Shown here in pieces: positions 45,989 through 53,808 of a stretch of DNA of 64,000 nucleotides. How positions within the stretch are numbered: the stretch's first letter is position 1; every line of letters begins with the position of its first letter. Source of the stretch: Thermoanaerobaculales bacterium (GTDB lineage Bacteria > Acidobacteriota > Thermoanaerobaculia > Thermoanaerobaculales > Sulfomarinibacteraceae); contig DAOPQC010000012.1 of assembly GCA_035358815.1 (NCBI GenBank), positions 1 to 64,000 on the forward strand. Direction: 5' to 3'. Below the pieces are notes generated by a model. It searched no databases. It was not told the DNA's origin and saw only the letters and a program-made list of their open reading frames with translations. A program made the position numbers and the translations under genes.

Positions 45989-46996
45989 ATGACCCGCGAG
46001 CTGCACACTGGCGCGGTCGCCCTGGTCGGGCGGCCGAACGCCGGGAAGAGCACGCTCCTCAACGCGTTGATCGGCGACAAGGTCGCGATCGTGTCGGCCC
46101 GGCCGCAGACCACGCGCAACCGGATCATCGGCGTCCTCACCACCGATCGTGGCCAGGCAGTGCTGTTCGATCTGCCGGGGGTTCACCGGCCGCGCCACAA
46201 GATGAACGCGCGCATGATGCAGCAGGTGCAGTCCGCTCTCGACGAGGTCAGCGTGGTACTCCACCTGGTCGATGCGTCGCAGGAGTGGGGCGGAGGCGAG
46301 GAGTACCTGTTCGGGCTCCTCGAGCCGGTCCGGGTCCCGGTCCTCGGCGTGCTGACCAAGATCGACCTGATCCGTCCGAAGGAGCGCCTGCTGCCGCTCA
46401 TCGAGTCCTATCGCCGGCACCGCCCCGGGACGCCGGTGGTGCCGGTGTCGGCGATGGCGGGCGATGGCCTCGACGAGCTGCGCGACGAGCTGTTCGGCGC
46501 GCTCCCGGAGGGGCCCCCGCTCTACCCCGCGGACATCACCACCACCCAGACCGAGCGCTTCTTCGTTGCCGAGGTGGTGCGCGAGAAGCTGCTCGAGCGC
46601 ACGCGCGACGAGCTGCCCTACAGCTCCGGCGTGCTGGTGGAGAACTTCGAGGACCGCGGTGGGCTGGTCCACGTCGATGCGGTGATCTACGTCGAACGGC
46701 CGACTCAGAAAGGCATCGTCATCGGCAAGGGCGGCGCCATGATCCGCTCGGTCGGGCAGGCGGCGCGCGAGGAGCTGGAGCGGCTCCTCGGCGTGCGCGT
46801 CTACCTCGGGCTGCACGTCAAGGTCCACTCGCGCTGGCGCGAGGACGCGCGGCTGCTCGCCGAGATGGAGCCGGGGGCAGCGGATCTCGGCGGATTCGCA
46901 CCGCCCGATGATCAGTCGGCGCCGCCGGCAGAGGACCGCGGGGAAATCGGGAACGGGAACGGGGACGGGAACGGGAACGAGCCGGGACGGGCATAG
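45989..46996 (+). CDS. era: GTPase Era with repeat-encoded C-terminal tail
   Basis: 335-aa Ras-like GTPase binding the 3' end of 16S rRNA during 30S assembly. G1 GRPNAGKST, G2 region RPQTTRNRIIG, G3 DLPGVH (DxxG), G4 TKID, and the C-terminal KH domain around KGIVIGKGGAMIRSVGQAAREELE. ATG 45989 gives the usual N-terminus. Normal Era ends about 300 residues; here an extra low-complexity tail follows, and its last 15 residues (GNGNGDGNGNEPGRA) are translated from a hexamer G-rich array. End of the phoH operon. Confidence 0.93.
   Translation: MTRELHTGAVALVGRPNAGKSTLLNALIGDKVAIVSARPQTTRNRIIGVLTTDRGQAVLFDLPGVHRPRHKMNARMMQQVQSALDEVSVVLHLVDASQEWGGGEEYLFGLLEPVRVPVLGVLTKIDLIRPKERLLPLIESYRRHRPGTPVVPVSAMAGDGLDELRDELFGALPEGPPLYPADITTTQTERFFVAEVVREKLLERTRDELPYSSGVLVENFEDRGGLVHVDAVIYVERPTQKGIVIGKGGAMIRSVGQAAREELERLLGVRVYLGLHVKVHSRWREDARLLAEMEPGAADLGGFAPPDDQSAPPAEDRGEIGNGNGDGNGNEPGRA
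46949..46988 (+). repeat. Hexamer G-rich array inside the era 3' end
   Basis: GGGAAC/GGGGAC units in period 6, read in frame as Gly-Asn and Gly-Asp dipeptides. Six G3 runs with 3-nt loops. The only array of the family inside a coding frame in this window. Confidence 0.85.
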
Positions 46997-47032
46997 GAGC
47001 GGCAAGGCGCCGGTTATGACGGGCAGGCAACG

Positions 47033-47281
47033 ATGAGCACGCTCGACTCGATCCTGGTGTTCACCGCGGACGGCTGCCCGCACAGCGCCGCCCTGGTCGA
47101 GGACTTCCGTCGGCGGGGCGTGGTCTTCCGCGAGATCAACGTCAGCCGCGAGCCCGCCGAGCTGCCGCGCCTGCGGGCCCTCACCTGGGAGCACCGGCTG
47201 CCGGTGGTGGCCGACCACGAGCGGGTGTCGATAGGCTTTCGGGGCGGTTCGTCGAGCTACGCCGAGCTCGGCCTCGACTAG
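47033..47281 (+). CDS. Glutaredoxin-like thiol protein (CPHS motif)
   Basis: 82-aa single thioredoxin-fold domain of the glutaredoxin/NrdH size. N-terminal beta-strand ILVFTADGCPHS carries the active-site Cys in CPHS, a monothiol form (second Cys replaced by Ser), and the cis-Pro loop is LPVVADHERV followed by IGF. Expected to reduce or deglutathionylate proteins or carry an iron-sulfur cluster in the cytosol. The final residues LGLD and the stop TAG overlap the terminal CTAGGAG of MITE-like copy C, so the present stop may derive from the insertion. Confidence 0.82.
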   Translation: MSTLDSILVFTADGCPHSAALVEDFRRRGVVFREINVSREPAELPRLRALTWEHRLPVVADHERVSIGFRGGSSSYAELGLD

Positions 47282-47579
47282 GAGCCTGTAGGGCATAGGC
47301 CCCTGTGCGCGGCCCTGACGTGGTCACTGTTGTTGGCCTCTGCCCACAGGCTCCTCGGGATGCGCTGCGCGCATCCACGTGGATGCCTCCCTGCAGATCA
47401 AGCCTGAGCCCGCTGAGAGCACCGACCAGCCACCACCGCCGCACCGGAAGCGCGCCACTCGCCTCCTCGGCGCACCTCAGTGGACCAACAACCAGAAGGA
47501 GTTCGTGCCGCAGTGGCCGTCCGACAACAACGCGGTCAACCACGCCCGCCGACAAGGCCAATGCGGTACGAACTCCTAG
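47278..47579 (-). mobile_element. MITE-like element, full-length copy C (inverted)
   Basis: About 302 bases, opposite orientation to copy A. Ends CTAGGAGCCTGTAGGGC and, read from the other side, CTAGGAGTTCGTACCGC: 17-base terminal inverted repeats with 12 matches. It contains the same GGATGCGC...GCGCATCC palindrome (47358-47376). It exactly fills the space between the stop codon of the glutaredoxin gene and that of convergent arfB. A 66-codon open frame (47379-47579) is present, but two other copies do not keep it whole. Confidence 0.78.
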
Positions 47580-47582
47580 CGG

Positions 47583-48005
47583 TCAGTCGTCCGTGAACGA
47601 GCGCGAGCGCAGCTTCTTGCGCTCACTGCGCTGCCGCTTGGACTCGAGTCGGCGGCGCTTCGATGCGTCCGGTACGCGGGTCGCGCGCCGGCGCTTGCGC
47701 GGCGCGAGCGCCGCGGCCATGAGCTGGGCGAACCGCTCGATCGCGTCCCGCTGGTTGGCCGAGCGGGTGCGGTGGCGTTCCGAGCTGAGGTGGAGAATGC
47801 CGTCGCGGGAGATCCGGTTTCCAAGCCGCTCCGCGATCAGCGCCTGCTGTTCCGCGGTCAGCGTGGAGGAGCCGGCGACCTCGAACAGCAGGGTGACCTT
47901 GGTCGCCACCTTGTTGACGTTCTGACCGCCCGGGCCCGAACTTCGCGAGTAGCGGAAGCTCAGCTCGCCGTCTGGGATCTCGAGGCTCTCGTTGACGCGG
48001 ATCAT
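47583..48005 (-). CDS. arfB: Peptidyl-tRNA hydrolase ArfB (ribosome rescue)
   Basis: 140-aa protein that rescues stalled non-stop ribosomes by hydrolysing peptidyl-tRNA. The GGQ loop is intact in SRSSGPGGQNVNKV, and the C-terminus is a basic tail (KRRRLESKRQRSERKKLRSRSF) that enters the empty mRNA channel; this short form with basic tail is ArfB/YaeJ rather than RF1/RF2. ATG 48005 is used since MIRVNESLEIP is the usual N-terminus, though no strong ribosome site is seen. Its stop lies three bases from MITE-like copy C. Confidence 0.9.
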   Translation of the reverse strand: MIRVNESLEIPDGELSFRYSRSSGPGGQNVNKVATKVTLLFEVAGSSTLTAEQQALIAERLGNRISRDGILHLSSERHRTRSANQRDAIERFAQLMAAALAPRKRRRATRVPDASKRRRLESKRQRSERKKLRSRSFTDD

Positions 48006-48111
48006 CCAGGCTCCCTGACCATGATAGGCGACGACGGCCGAGGTGAGAGCTGTCGGTGAGATCGGAGTCGGCAGTGGGGCAGTGGGACAGAGAGGCAGTG
48101 TGCACATCTGT

Positions 48112-48194
48112 ACCGCGGAGGACGCTGAAACCGCAGAGAGAGGACCCTCGACCTCTCCATGTCCCTCCTCAGCGCGCTTCGCGAGCTCCGCGGT
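48112..48194. repeat. Large inverted repeat hairpin (ACCGCGGAG arms)
   Basis: Outer arms ACCGCGGAG (48112-48120) and CTCCGCGGT (48186-48194) pair perfectly; inner parts GACGCTGAAACCGCAGAG and CTCTCC...TCCTCAGCGCG pair imperfectly. Such cgcagagac-type hairpin repeats are scattered through many environmental genomes. Located in the 253-base gap between arfB and the selenoprotein gene. Confidence 0.6.
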
Positions 48195-48258
48195 TCAATG
48201 CGTCCGGGCGCGGAAGCGAGGGCGTGCGCGCTCGCAGTGGTCTATGCCGTCCGCGAGC

Positions 48259-49587
48259 CTAGAGCAGGCTCTTGATCTCCTCCTCGAGCGCCACCTCGTC
48301 GCCGAGGTCGAAGCCGAGGTGGGCGTACATCACCCGCCCCTCGCGGTCGACCAGCAGCGACATCGGGTAGCCGTAAAGCTTGAAGAGCGAGCGCACGACG
48401 TCGGCGTCGTCCGCGCCGTTCTCGAGCAAGGTGAAGGTCAGCCCCTTCGCCTCGATGAAGGCGGTGGCGCGCTCGGTCTCGTGGAAGGCCTCGACGGCGA
48501 CGACCTCGAGTCCCTGCTCGCGGTAGGCTTCGTGGAGGGTCTGCAGGCGTGGCAACTCCACGCGGCAAGCCCCTCACGTGGGGAACCAGAAGGCGAGCAG
48601 CAGCACCTTGCCGCGACGCAGCTCGGCCAGCGATCGCTGCCTGCCGGAGTAGTCCGGCAGCGTGAAGTCGTCGATCGGGCGGGCCAGCCGCTCGCGCGCC
48701 TGCCACAGCTGCTCGTCGAGGCCGTCCTCGCTGCCGCTGACGGTGGCCCAGGCCTGACGGAACACCGGGAGAGCCTGGTCGCGGTCGCCGAAGACGGCCT
48801 CCCTTGAGATCCGGTCGAGCGCCGCCGCCGCGTCGCCCTCCCTCAGCAGCGCGCTCGCCCAGAAGCGGTCGAGGGGCTGCTGGGACACGCCGACGTAGTC
48901 GTTCACGCGCTCGGCATCGGCCTGCTCGAACATCGCCAGCGCCTCCTCGGTGCGTCCCTTGTTGTACAACGCCCAGCCGAGGTAGGGCAGCGCGGTGGCC
49001 CGCCACCGCTGTGCGAGTTTCGCAACCTCGTCATCATCGAGATCGCTGTCCGGGTGGTCGGCCCGCCAGGCCTCCGGGGTGGAACGGGCCAGCACGGCCT
49101 CTGCGTGCCCTGCGGCGAGCGGCCAGTCCCCGACCTCGCACGCGGCCGACATCACGGATTCCCGGTCGTCCAGGCTCAGGGGGCCCTTCACCTCGACCGC
49201 CGCGATGAAGGGGCCGAGGTCGAGCGGCTGCCCGAGGGCGGCCGCCACCGGCGCGAGCTCGGCGGCGAGATAGAGCCGTGGACCTGGGTCGGTCATCCGG
49301 GACAGCATCGGCGCGACCACGTCGTACGCCCGCGCCGGCTGGCCGAGGTCGCCCGCGTAGTAGGCGATCACGTCCGTCGCGTAGTACGCGGCGCTGCGGT
49401 GGCCGGCGTGCTCGGTGACGAAGCTCTCGACCAGCGCCACCTGCTCGGCGCGGCTGCCCGCGTCGAGGTAGGCGTCCCGGAAGGCGGCGTACGCGGCCTC
49501 GGCGGGATCCTCCGGCGACTGCTGACCGCAGCCGGCGGCCGCGACGAGCTGGGCGACAACGATGCACCATCTGCCGGAGCGAGCCAT
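48259..49587 (-). CDS. TlpA-like thioredoxin-fold lipoprotein, probable selenoprotein (UGA = Sec)
   Basis: 442-aa protein if the in-frame TGA (48574-48576, codon 338) is read as selenocysteine. N-terminal signal with a weak lipobox (AAAGC, C20), residues about 25-300 a helical repeat domain resembling TPRs, then a TlpA/thioredoxin domain: RSLAELRRGKVLLLAFWFPT, then U338-G-A-C341, then RVELPRLQ and YGYPMSLLVDREGRV with the cis-Pro. The TGA takes the place of the first Cys of CxxC. A 17-base hairpin (48547-48563, minus strand GCGTGG-AGTTG-CCACGC) begins 10 bases after it, the spacing and size of the bacterial minimal SECIS. ATG 49587 follows GAGGAGGCAGC. Alternative: point-mutated pseudogene. 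Confidence 0.82.
48547..48563 (-). promoter_or_regulatory. Candidate bacterial SECIS hairpin
   Basis: Minus-strand stem GCGTGG/CCACGC (6 bp, perfect) with loop AGTTG starts 10 bases 3' of the in-frame TGA. E. coli fdhF SECIS has a similar short stem about 11 bases after its UGA and a G at the start of the apical loop; here the second loop base is G followed by T. Confidence 0.65.
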
Positions 49588-49701
49588 GCTGCCTCCTCGT
49601 GCGCCCAATGGTTCGCTGGGGCGTCGGCAGAGTGTAACGTGGCCGACGGGAAATCCCTTGCGTCGGGAGGGACAGGGGTTTGGGGTCTGGGGGCCGGCCG
49701 A

Positions 49702-49884
49702 CGGCCCGTCTCCGTGCCCGTGCCCGTCTCCGTGACCGATTTCATGCCGGGGATGGACGGCCGATCCGGGCCCCCGTTCACTGTCACCGATTGGGCGTTG
49801 GGGACGTCCGTTCGAAGGCGGGAACGGGAACGGGAACGGGAACGCGAACGCGAACGGGAACGGGGGCAGGAACGGAACGGGAGG
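49702..49884. repeat. Hexamer array with complementary arms
   Basis: C-rich arm CCGTCT/CCGTGC/CCGTGC/CCGTCT at 49708-49732 and a long G-rich arm at 49820-49884 (GGGAAC repeated, then GCGAAC units, then GGGAAC and GGGGGC). The two can pair. Sits between the selenoprotein gene and mtnA. Confidence 0.8.
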
Positions 49885-49896
49885 TGCGAGCTTCGA

Positions 49897-50997
49897 TCAG
49901 GGCGCGTCGCCTTGCTCCGGGAAGAGGCTGAGCAGGCCGGCCTCCGAGGCCGGGCAGACGCCGCGGTCCGTGATCAGCGCGGTCACGAGTCCCGACGGCG
50001 TGACGTCGAATGCGAAGTTCGCGGCCGGGCTGCCGGGTGCGACCACCTCCACCTCGACCACCCGGCCGTCGCTCGCCCGACCGGTCACCCGGGTGACCTC
50101 GCTGGGGTCCCGCTGCTCGATCGGGATCTCGAGCAGCCCATCGCGGAGCGTCCAGTCGATGGTGGGGTGGGGCAGGGCCACGTAGAAGGGAACGCCGTTG
50201 TCACGCGCGGCGAGCGCCTTCAGGTAGGTGCCGATCTTGTTGGCCACATCGCCGGTGCGGGTGGTCCGGTCGCTGCCGACGATGCAGACGTCGACCAGGC
50301 CGTGCTGCATGAGGTGGCCGCCGGCGCTGTCCACCACCACCGTGTGGGGCACCCCGTGGGCGCCGAGCTCGAAGGCGGTGAGGCCCGCCCCCTGGCTGCG
50401 CGGGCGGGTCTCGTCGACCCAGACATGGACGTCGAGGCCCGCGTCGTGGGCCATGTAGACCGGCGCCAGCGCCGTGCCCCAGTCGACCGTCGCCAGCCAC
50501 CCGGCGTTGCAGTGGGTGAGCACGTTGAGCGGCCGGCCGTGGGTCCCGTCGGCGAGCCGGCGCAGGATGGCGAGGCCGTGGACGCCGATCCGGCGACAGA
50601 TATCGACGTCTTCGTCGCAGATCGCGGCCGCCCGCCGGTAGCCGGCTGCCATGCGCTCCTCCGGCCGGAGCCCCGACACCGCCGCCGCCATCTCGTCAAG
50701 CGCCCAGCGCAGGTTGACTGCGGTGGGCCGGGTTGCGGCCAGCTGCTCGAGCGCGCGGGCGAGGCTCCGGTCGCTCGGGTCGCGGCGCAGCGCGAGGCAG
50801 ATGCCGTAGGCCGCGGTGGCGCCGATCAAGGGCGCGCCGCGGACCCGCATCGCCCGGATCGCGTCGGCCGCGTCGTCGACCGAGGCCAGGGTCAGGATCC
50901 GGAGCTCGTGGGGCAGCGCGGTCTGGTCGATGACCTCAACCGAGCTCCCGTCGTCGGCGACCCGGATCGAGCGGTAGTGGGTGCCGTGGATCTTCAC
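49897..50997 (-). CDS. mtnA: S-methyl-5-thioribose-1-phosphate isomerase
   Basis: 366-aa methionine-salvage enzyme converting methylthioribose-1-phosphate to methylthioribulose-1-phosphate. Seen: RGAPLIGATAAYG near residue 55, the catalytic Cys in VLTHCNAG (about 160) and catalytic Asp in IVGSDRTTRTGDVANKIGTY (about 240), matching the eIF2B-like MtnA family, with normal length. ATG 50997 follows GGAGTGTAG-like bases reversed; no stronger site is seen. Other methionine-salvage genes are absent, so the pathway is split elsewhere in the genome. Confidence 0.92.
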   Translation of the reverse strand: MKIHGTHYRSIRVADDGSSVEVIDQTALPHELRILTLASVDDAADAIRAMRVRGAPLIGATAAYGICLALRRDPSDRSLARALEQLAATRPTAVNLRWALDEMAAAVSGLRPEERMAAGYRRAAAICDEDVDICRRIGVHGLAILRRLADGTHGRPLNVLTHCNAGWLATVDWGTALAPVYMAHDAGLDVHVWVDETRPRSQGAGLTAFELGAHGVPHTVVVDSAGGHLMQHGLVDVCIVGSDRTTRTGDVANKIGTYLKALAARDNGVPFYVALPHPTIDWTLRDGLLEIPIEQRDPSEVTRVTGRASDGRVVEVEVVAPGSPAANFAFDVTPSGLVTALITDRGVCPASEAGLLSLFPEQGDAP

Positions 50998-51055
50998 GAG
51001 CGGGAGTGTAGCTGACTTCCGGGCCTCGCTTGCCCGTGCCCGACTGGTCAGTGGG

Positions 51056-51237
51056 GCGTTGGGGCGGTGGGGCAGTCGTCGATCTTTTCACTGCCGCATG
51101 GCCGCAATGCCTCACTGCCTCATGGACAGTGAGTCGGGAGCGGGAACGGGGACGGGAACGGGGACGGGTACGGGAACGGGTACGGGAACGGGGACGACCC
51201 GGGCGCGGAAGCAGAAGCGGGCGCGGAAGCGGGAGGA
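51056..51237 (+). repeat. Complex gap repeat: GTGGGGC units, complementary arm, then hexamer array
   Basis: 51056-51079 holds tandem CAGTGGGGC, GTTGGGGCG, GTGGGGCAG; 51095-51123 holds the complementary CACTGCCGC, GGCCGCAAT, GCCTCACTGCC. From 51130 to 51237 runs the longest period-6 array (GGGAGC, GGGAAC, GGGGAC, GGGTAC, then GCGGAA variants). The array stops nine bases before a TATACT -10-like element of the next gene. Confidence 0.8.
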
Positions 51238-51273
51238 AGCGCCTCTATACTTCCGATCGGAGGTCTCCTGCCG

Positions 51274-52233
51274 ATGCGCCGACCCCCGCTCGCCGCCGCC
51301 GCGCTCCTGGCTGCGCTCGCTCTCGCCGGCTGCCGATCGACGGCCACGGAGCGGCCGAGGTGGGACGCGGCAGACGCCGAGGTCCTGACCTGGCACGCCG
51401 ACCACCCCTCCTTCGATCAGGGCTTCGCCGTCGAGGCGTCCGGCCTCGCCGCCTCCGGCCGCTTCCTCTACGTCGCGCTCGAGAAGTACGCCCGGGTGCT
51501 CCAGCTGCCGGCCGGCGACCCGGCAAGCGCGCGCGCGATCGCAATCGCGGTGCCGGCGCACAGCGAGCTGGAGGGTGCGGCGTTCGGAGGCGGCGCCCTC
51601 TACCTCTGCGACGAGGCCCACGCCGCCGTCTACGAGGTTCGGCTGCCGGACGGGGAGGAGCTTGGAGTCAGCTCCGCCGGGAGCCCGCTGCCGGCCACCG
51701 AACTCGAGCTCGTCGGCCCCGACATCGAGCCCGGCAAGGTCGGCGTCGAGGGAATCGCCGTCGACGCCGCCGCGAACCGATTGTGGCTGCTGCTCGAGCG
51801 CAGGGGCAGCCCGGAGTCGGGCTGCGTGTCGACCGTCTTCCCGATGCGCCGGGTCGGCGACACGCTCGAGGAGGCAGGGGCGCCGCTCGAGATCGCACTC
51901 GAGGACTGCGACTGGCGGCTGAGCGCGCTCGAGCTGTGGCGGGGCGAGCTGCTGGCGCTGAAGACCCAGTTCCCGGGCGAGCGCTACGAGCTGATCGCGA
52001 TCGACCCCGCCACCGGAGCATCGCGGACCGTCCTGGAGCTGACCGGCCTGCTGCGGTCGGTCCGCACCGATGGCTTCAGCAACAACGCCGAGGGCATCGC
52101 CGTGACCGCGGACGGGACGCTGTTCGTCGTTTCCGACAACGCGTGGACGCAGGTGGTCGACGACCCGGAGCCGCCCGCGGCCGCCGAGCGGACGCTGCTG
52201 CTGCGGATCCCACCCTCGAGGAGATCTCGCTGA
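51274..52233 (+). CDS. Esterase-like (phytase-family) beta-propeller lipoprotein
   Basis: 319-aa exported lipoprotein: lipobox LALAGC (C20) in a clear signal peptide. The mature part resembles the esterase-like activity of phytase domain: EASGLAASGRFLYVALEKY, ELEGAAFGGGALYLCDEAHAAVYEVRL, KVGVEGIAVDAAANRLWLLLERR, NNAEGIAVTADGTLFVVSDN, repeated E-G-I/A blades of a beta-propeller. Cleaves phosphate or ester bonds of unknown substrates in the periplasm, or just binds. A TATACT element lies 23 bases upstream, GGAGGTCTCCTGCCG before ATG 51274. The neighbour mtnA is divergent. Confidence 0.75.
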   Translation: MRRPPLAAAALLAALALAGCRSTATERPRWDAADAEVLTWHADHPSFDQGFAVEASGLAASGRFLYVALEKYARVLQLPAGDPASARAIAIAVPAHSELEGAAFGGGALYLCDEAHAAVYEVRLPDGEELGVSSAGSPLPATELELVGPDIEPGKVGVEGIAVDAAANRLWLLLERRGSPESGCVSTVFPMRRVGDTLEEAGAPLEIALEDCDWRLSALELWRGELLALKTQFPGERYELIAIDPATGASRTVLELTGLLRSVRTDGFSNNAEGIAVTADGTLFVVSDNAWTQVVDDPEPPAAAERTLLLRIPPSRRSR

Positions 52234-52362
52234 GCCCCGTTTGACTGCGCTTTCTGGGGCGGTTGGCGACGCTCTGAGACACGAGCCGTGGCACAGATAC
52301 CACGAAACTGCCACCAGCCTTGCACTCTCTAATCATATCCTTTTCATTACTTTAGGTCTTCC

Positions 52363-53808
52363 GTGCCCGAACTTGAGGACATGGACACCAACACCCTTCA
52401 CCGCTCGCCGGCCTACCCATCAGGTGCTCAGCTCCAGTATTCGACCCGACTGGAAGGTGTCGCCCCGTCACCCAGACCCCTCGCTGCGTGGGTAGCGCCA
52501 CTCGCACCAGTCTCACCGCCAATCCGAGCGGCTGTGCGGACCGCAGTCGGCAGCCGATCGACGTCGCCTTGCAGCCGCTGGGCGGCACGACGCGGACTTT
52601 GCCCGCCGGCACTGACCGCCGCCGCGATCTTCCTCGCTCTCGGCCAGGCTGGCGGTACGTCAGCCGACTCCCACCTGCGGTACTTCGGGTTCTCCGGTGG
52701 CTGCGATACGGAGACCTTTGTGCAGGAGACCGCGCCTCTCTCCAACCTATGCTTGGTCGACATCCAGGACGATCGTCTTCTGGATCACAATTGGGTCGTG
52801 AAGATGATGGTCCGTGGCGTCCACCTGGTCGTGGGGACCCACGACACGTTCTACGAGCCCCTCGACGTTCCCGGGCGACCATGGCCCGAGTTCGACCTGA
52901 GAGCGGACTTCAGGGAACGGTGGCAGGACGCGATCGCCGGCAAAGAGGCCGCGCTTGACGCTCTCGCGGAGTTCTTCTACGTCGCGGACGAGCCGAACTG
53001 GAACGGCATCTCTCGCTCCGAGCTGGAATCCGCCCATCTCGAGATCAAGCACAGCTTGCCGCACGCGAGGACCGCGACCTCCTTCAACCACCTTCTGGAC
53101 GTCGCTTGGTTTGAGGGCATGGAGGTCCCGACCGACGCAGTCGCCTACCACCAGTACGGCGTGCTCGACCCGCGCGTGGACCCGGACTTCCAGGAGAACG
53201 TGCTCCTCATTAAGTCGTACGCCCCTGGCAAGGACTTCCTGTACGTCATGGACTCCTGGTGGAGCGATACGGTGCACGGCACTGCGGGGCTCGCTCCGGC
53301 GGACATGGCCGCAGTCGCCGAAAACTACTATCAGATGGCTCAGGAGGACACCGACGCCGTCGGCATGGTCGGCTTCTACTGGCCGAGCTTCGGCGAAGGC
53401 ACCGGCGCCCGCGATCTTCCCGCTGAAGTGAAGTGGACGTACTGGTCGATCGGTTCCCGGATCGCGGGGAAGTGCCTCGGGCCAGTCGGGGTCGACGCCA
53501 AGGCCGCACTGTTCCTCGACGAGTGTTCGTACTTCGCGACCCTCGAGCTGGAGGCTCCCGAAGGCACCATGTACGCGGCCGCGATGCCCCGTGAGAGGAG
53601 TTACGGCACCTGGGTGCTCGAAGAGGGCAACGTCGTCGGCGGCCTCAAACTCCAGGCGGGGGAGGAGCTCCAGATCTTCGCGTCGTTCTACACCGAGGCA
53701 CCCTCGATCATGAGGATTTACGAAAGCGCGGATGGCCACTTGGTGTGGGAGTCCGATGGTGTGGACCAGAGACGCGCCACTGACGTGCGGCTGGTGCCGG
53801 TGGGGTAG
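52363..53808 (+). CDS. Exported protein, possible glycoside-hydrolase-like fold; start uncertain
   Basis: The frame is open from 52363 (481 codons), but residues 1-57 look noncoding in composition. A better start is GTG 52534, giving 424 aa with a long basic n-region, a hydrophobic core TAAAIFLALGQAG and cleavage near TSADS. The mature chain begins HLRYFGFSGGCD and has TIM-barrel-like features: WVVKMMVRGVHLVVGTHD, EFFYVADEPNWNG (possible catalytic Asp/Glu pair), DAVAYHQYGVL, FLYVMDSWW, GMVGFYWP, then a beta-rich C-domain. It resembles glycoside-hydrolase-like proteins, but no family is assigned. Its codons and GC are lower than neighbours, and its 5' gap is A/T-rich: possible recent acquisition. 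Confidence 0.65.
   Translation: MPELEDMDTNTLHRSPAYPSGAQLQYSTRLEGVAPSPRPLAAWVAPLAPVSPPIRAAVRTAVGSRSTSPCSRWAARRGLCPPALTAAAIFLALGQAGGTSADSHLRYFGFSGGCDTETFVQETAPLSNLCLVDIQDDRLLDHNWVVKMMVRGVHLVVGTHDTFYEPLDVPGRPWPEFDLRADFRERWQDAIAGKEAALDALAEFFYVADEPNWNGISRSELESAHLEIKHSLPHARTATSFNHLLDVAWFEGMEVPTDAVAYHQYGVLDPRVDPDFQENVLLIKSYAPGKDFLYVMDSWWSDTVHGTAGLAPADMAAVAENYYQMAQEDTDAVGMVGFYWPSFGEGTGARDLPAEVKWTYWSIGSRIAGKCLGPVGVDAKAALFLDECSYFATLELEAPEGTMYAAAMPRERSYGTWVLEEGNVVGGLKLQAGEELQIFASFYTEAPSIMRIYESADGHLVWESDGVDQRRATDVRLVPVG

Noticed and set aside
47033..47281. Glutaredoxin-like protein as a second selenoprotein
   Set aside because: The active site is CPHS with an ordinary Cys codon and no in-frame TGA.
47379..47579. 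66-codon ORF inside MITE-like copy C as a real gene
   Set aside because: No ribosome site, and the frame is not kept whole in copies A and B; only a nine-residue stretch is shared.
47583..48005. GGQ protein as RF2 or PrfH
   Set aside because: Only 140 residues, no codon-recognition domain, and a basic tail: ArfB layout.
48259..49587. Two separate genes (a helical lipoprotein and a short redoxin) as an alternative to one selenoprotein
   Set aside because: Both lie in the same frame separated by a single TGA at a redox-Cys column, and the second part would start in the middle of the thioredoxin fold.
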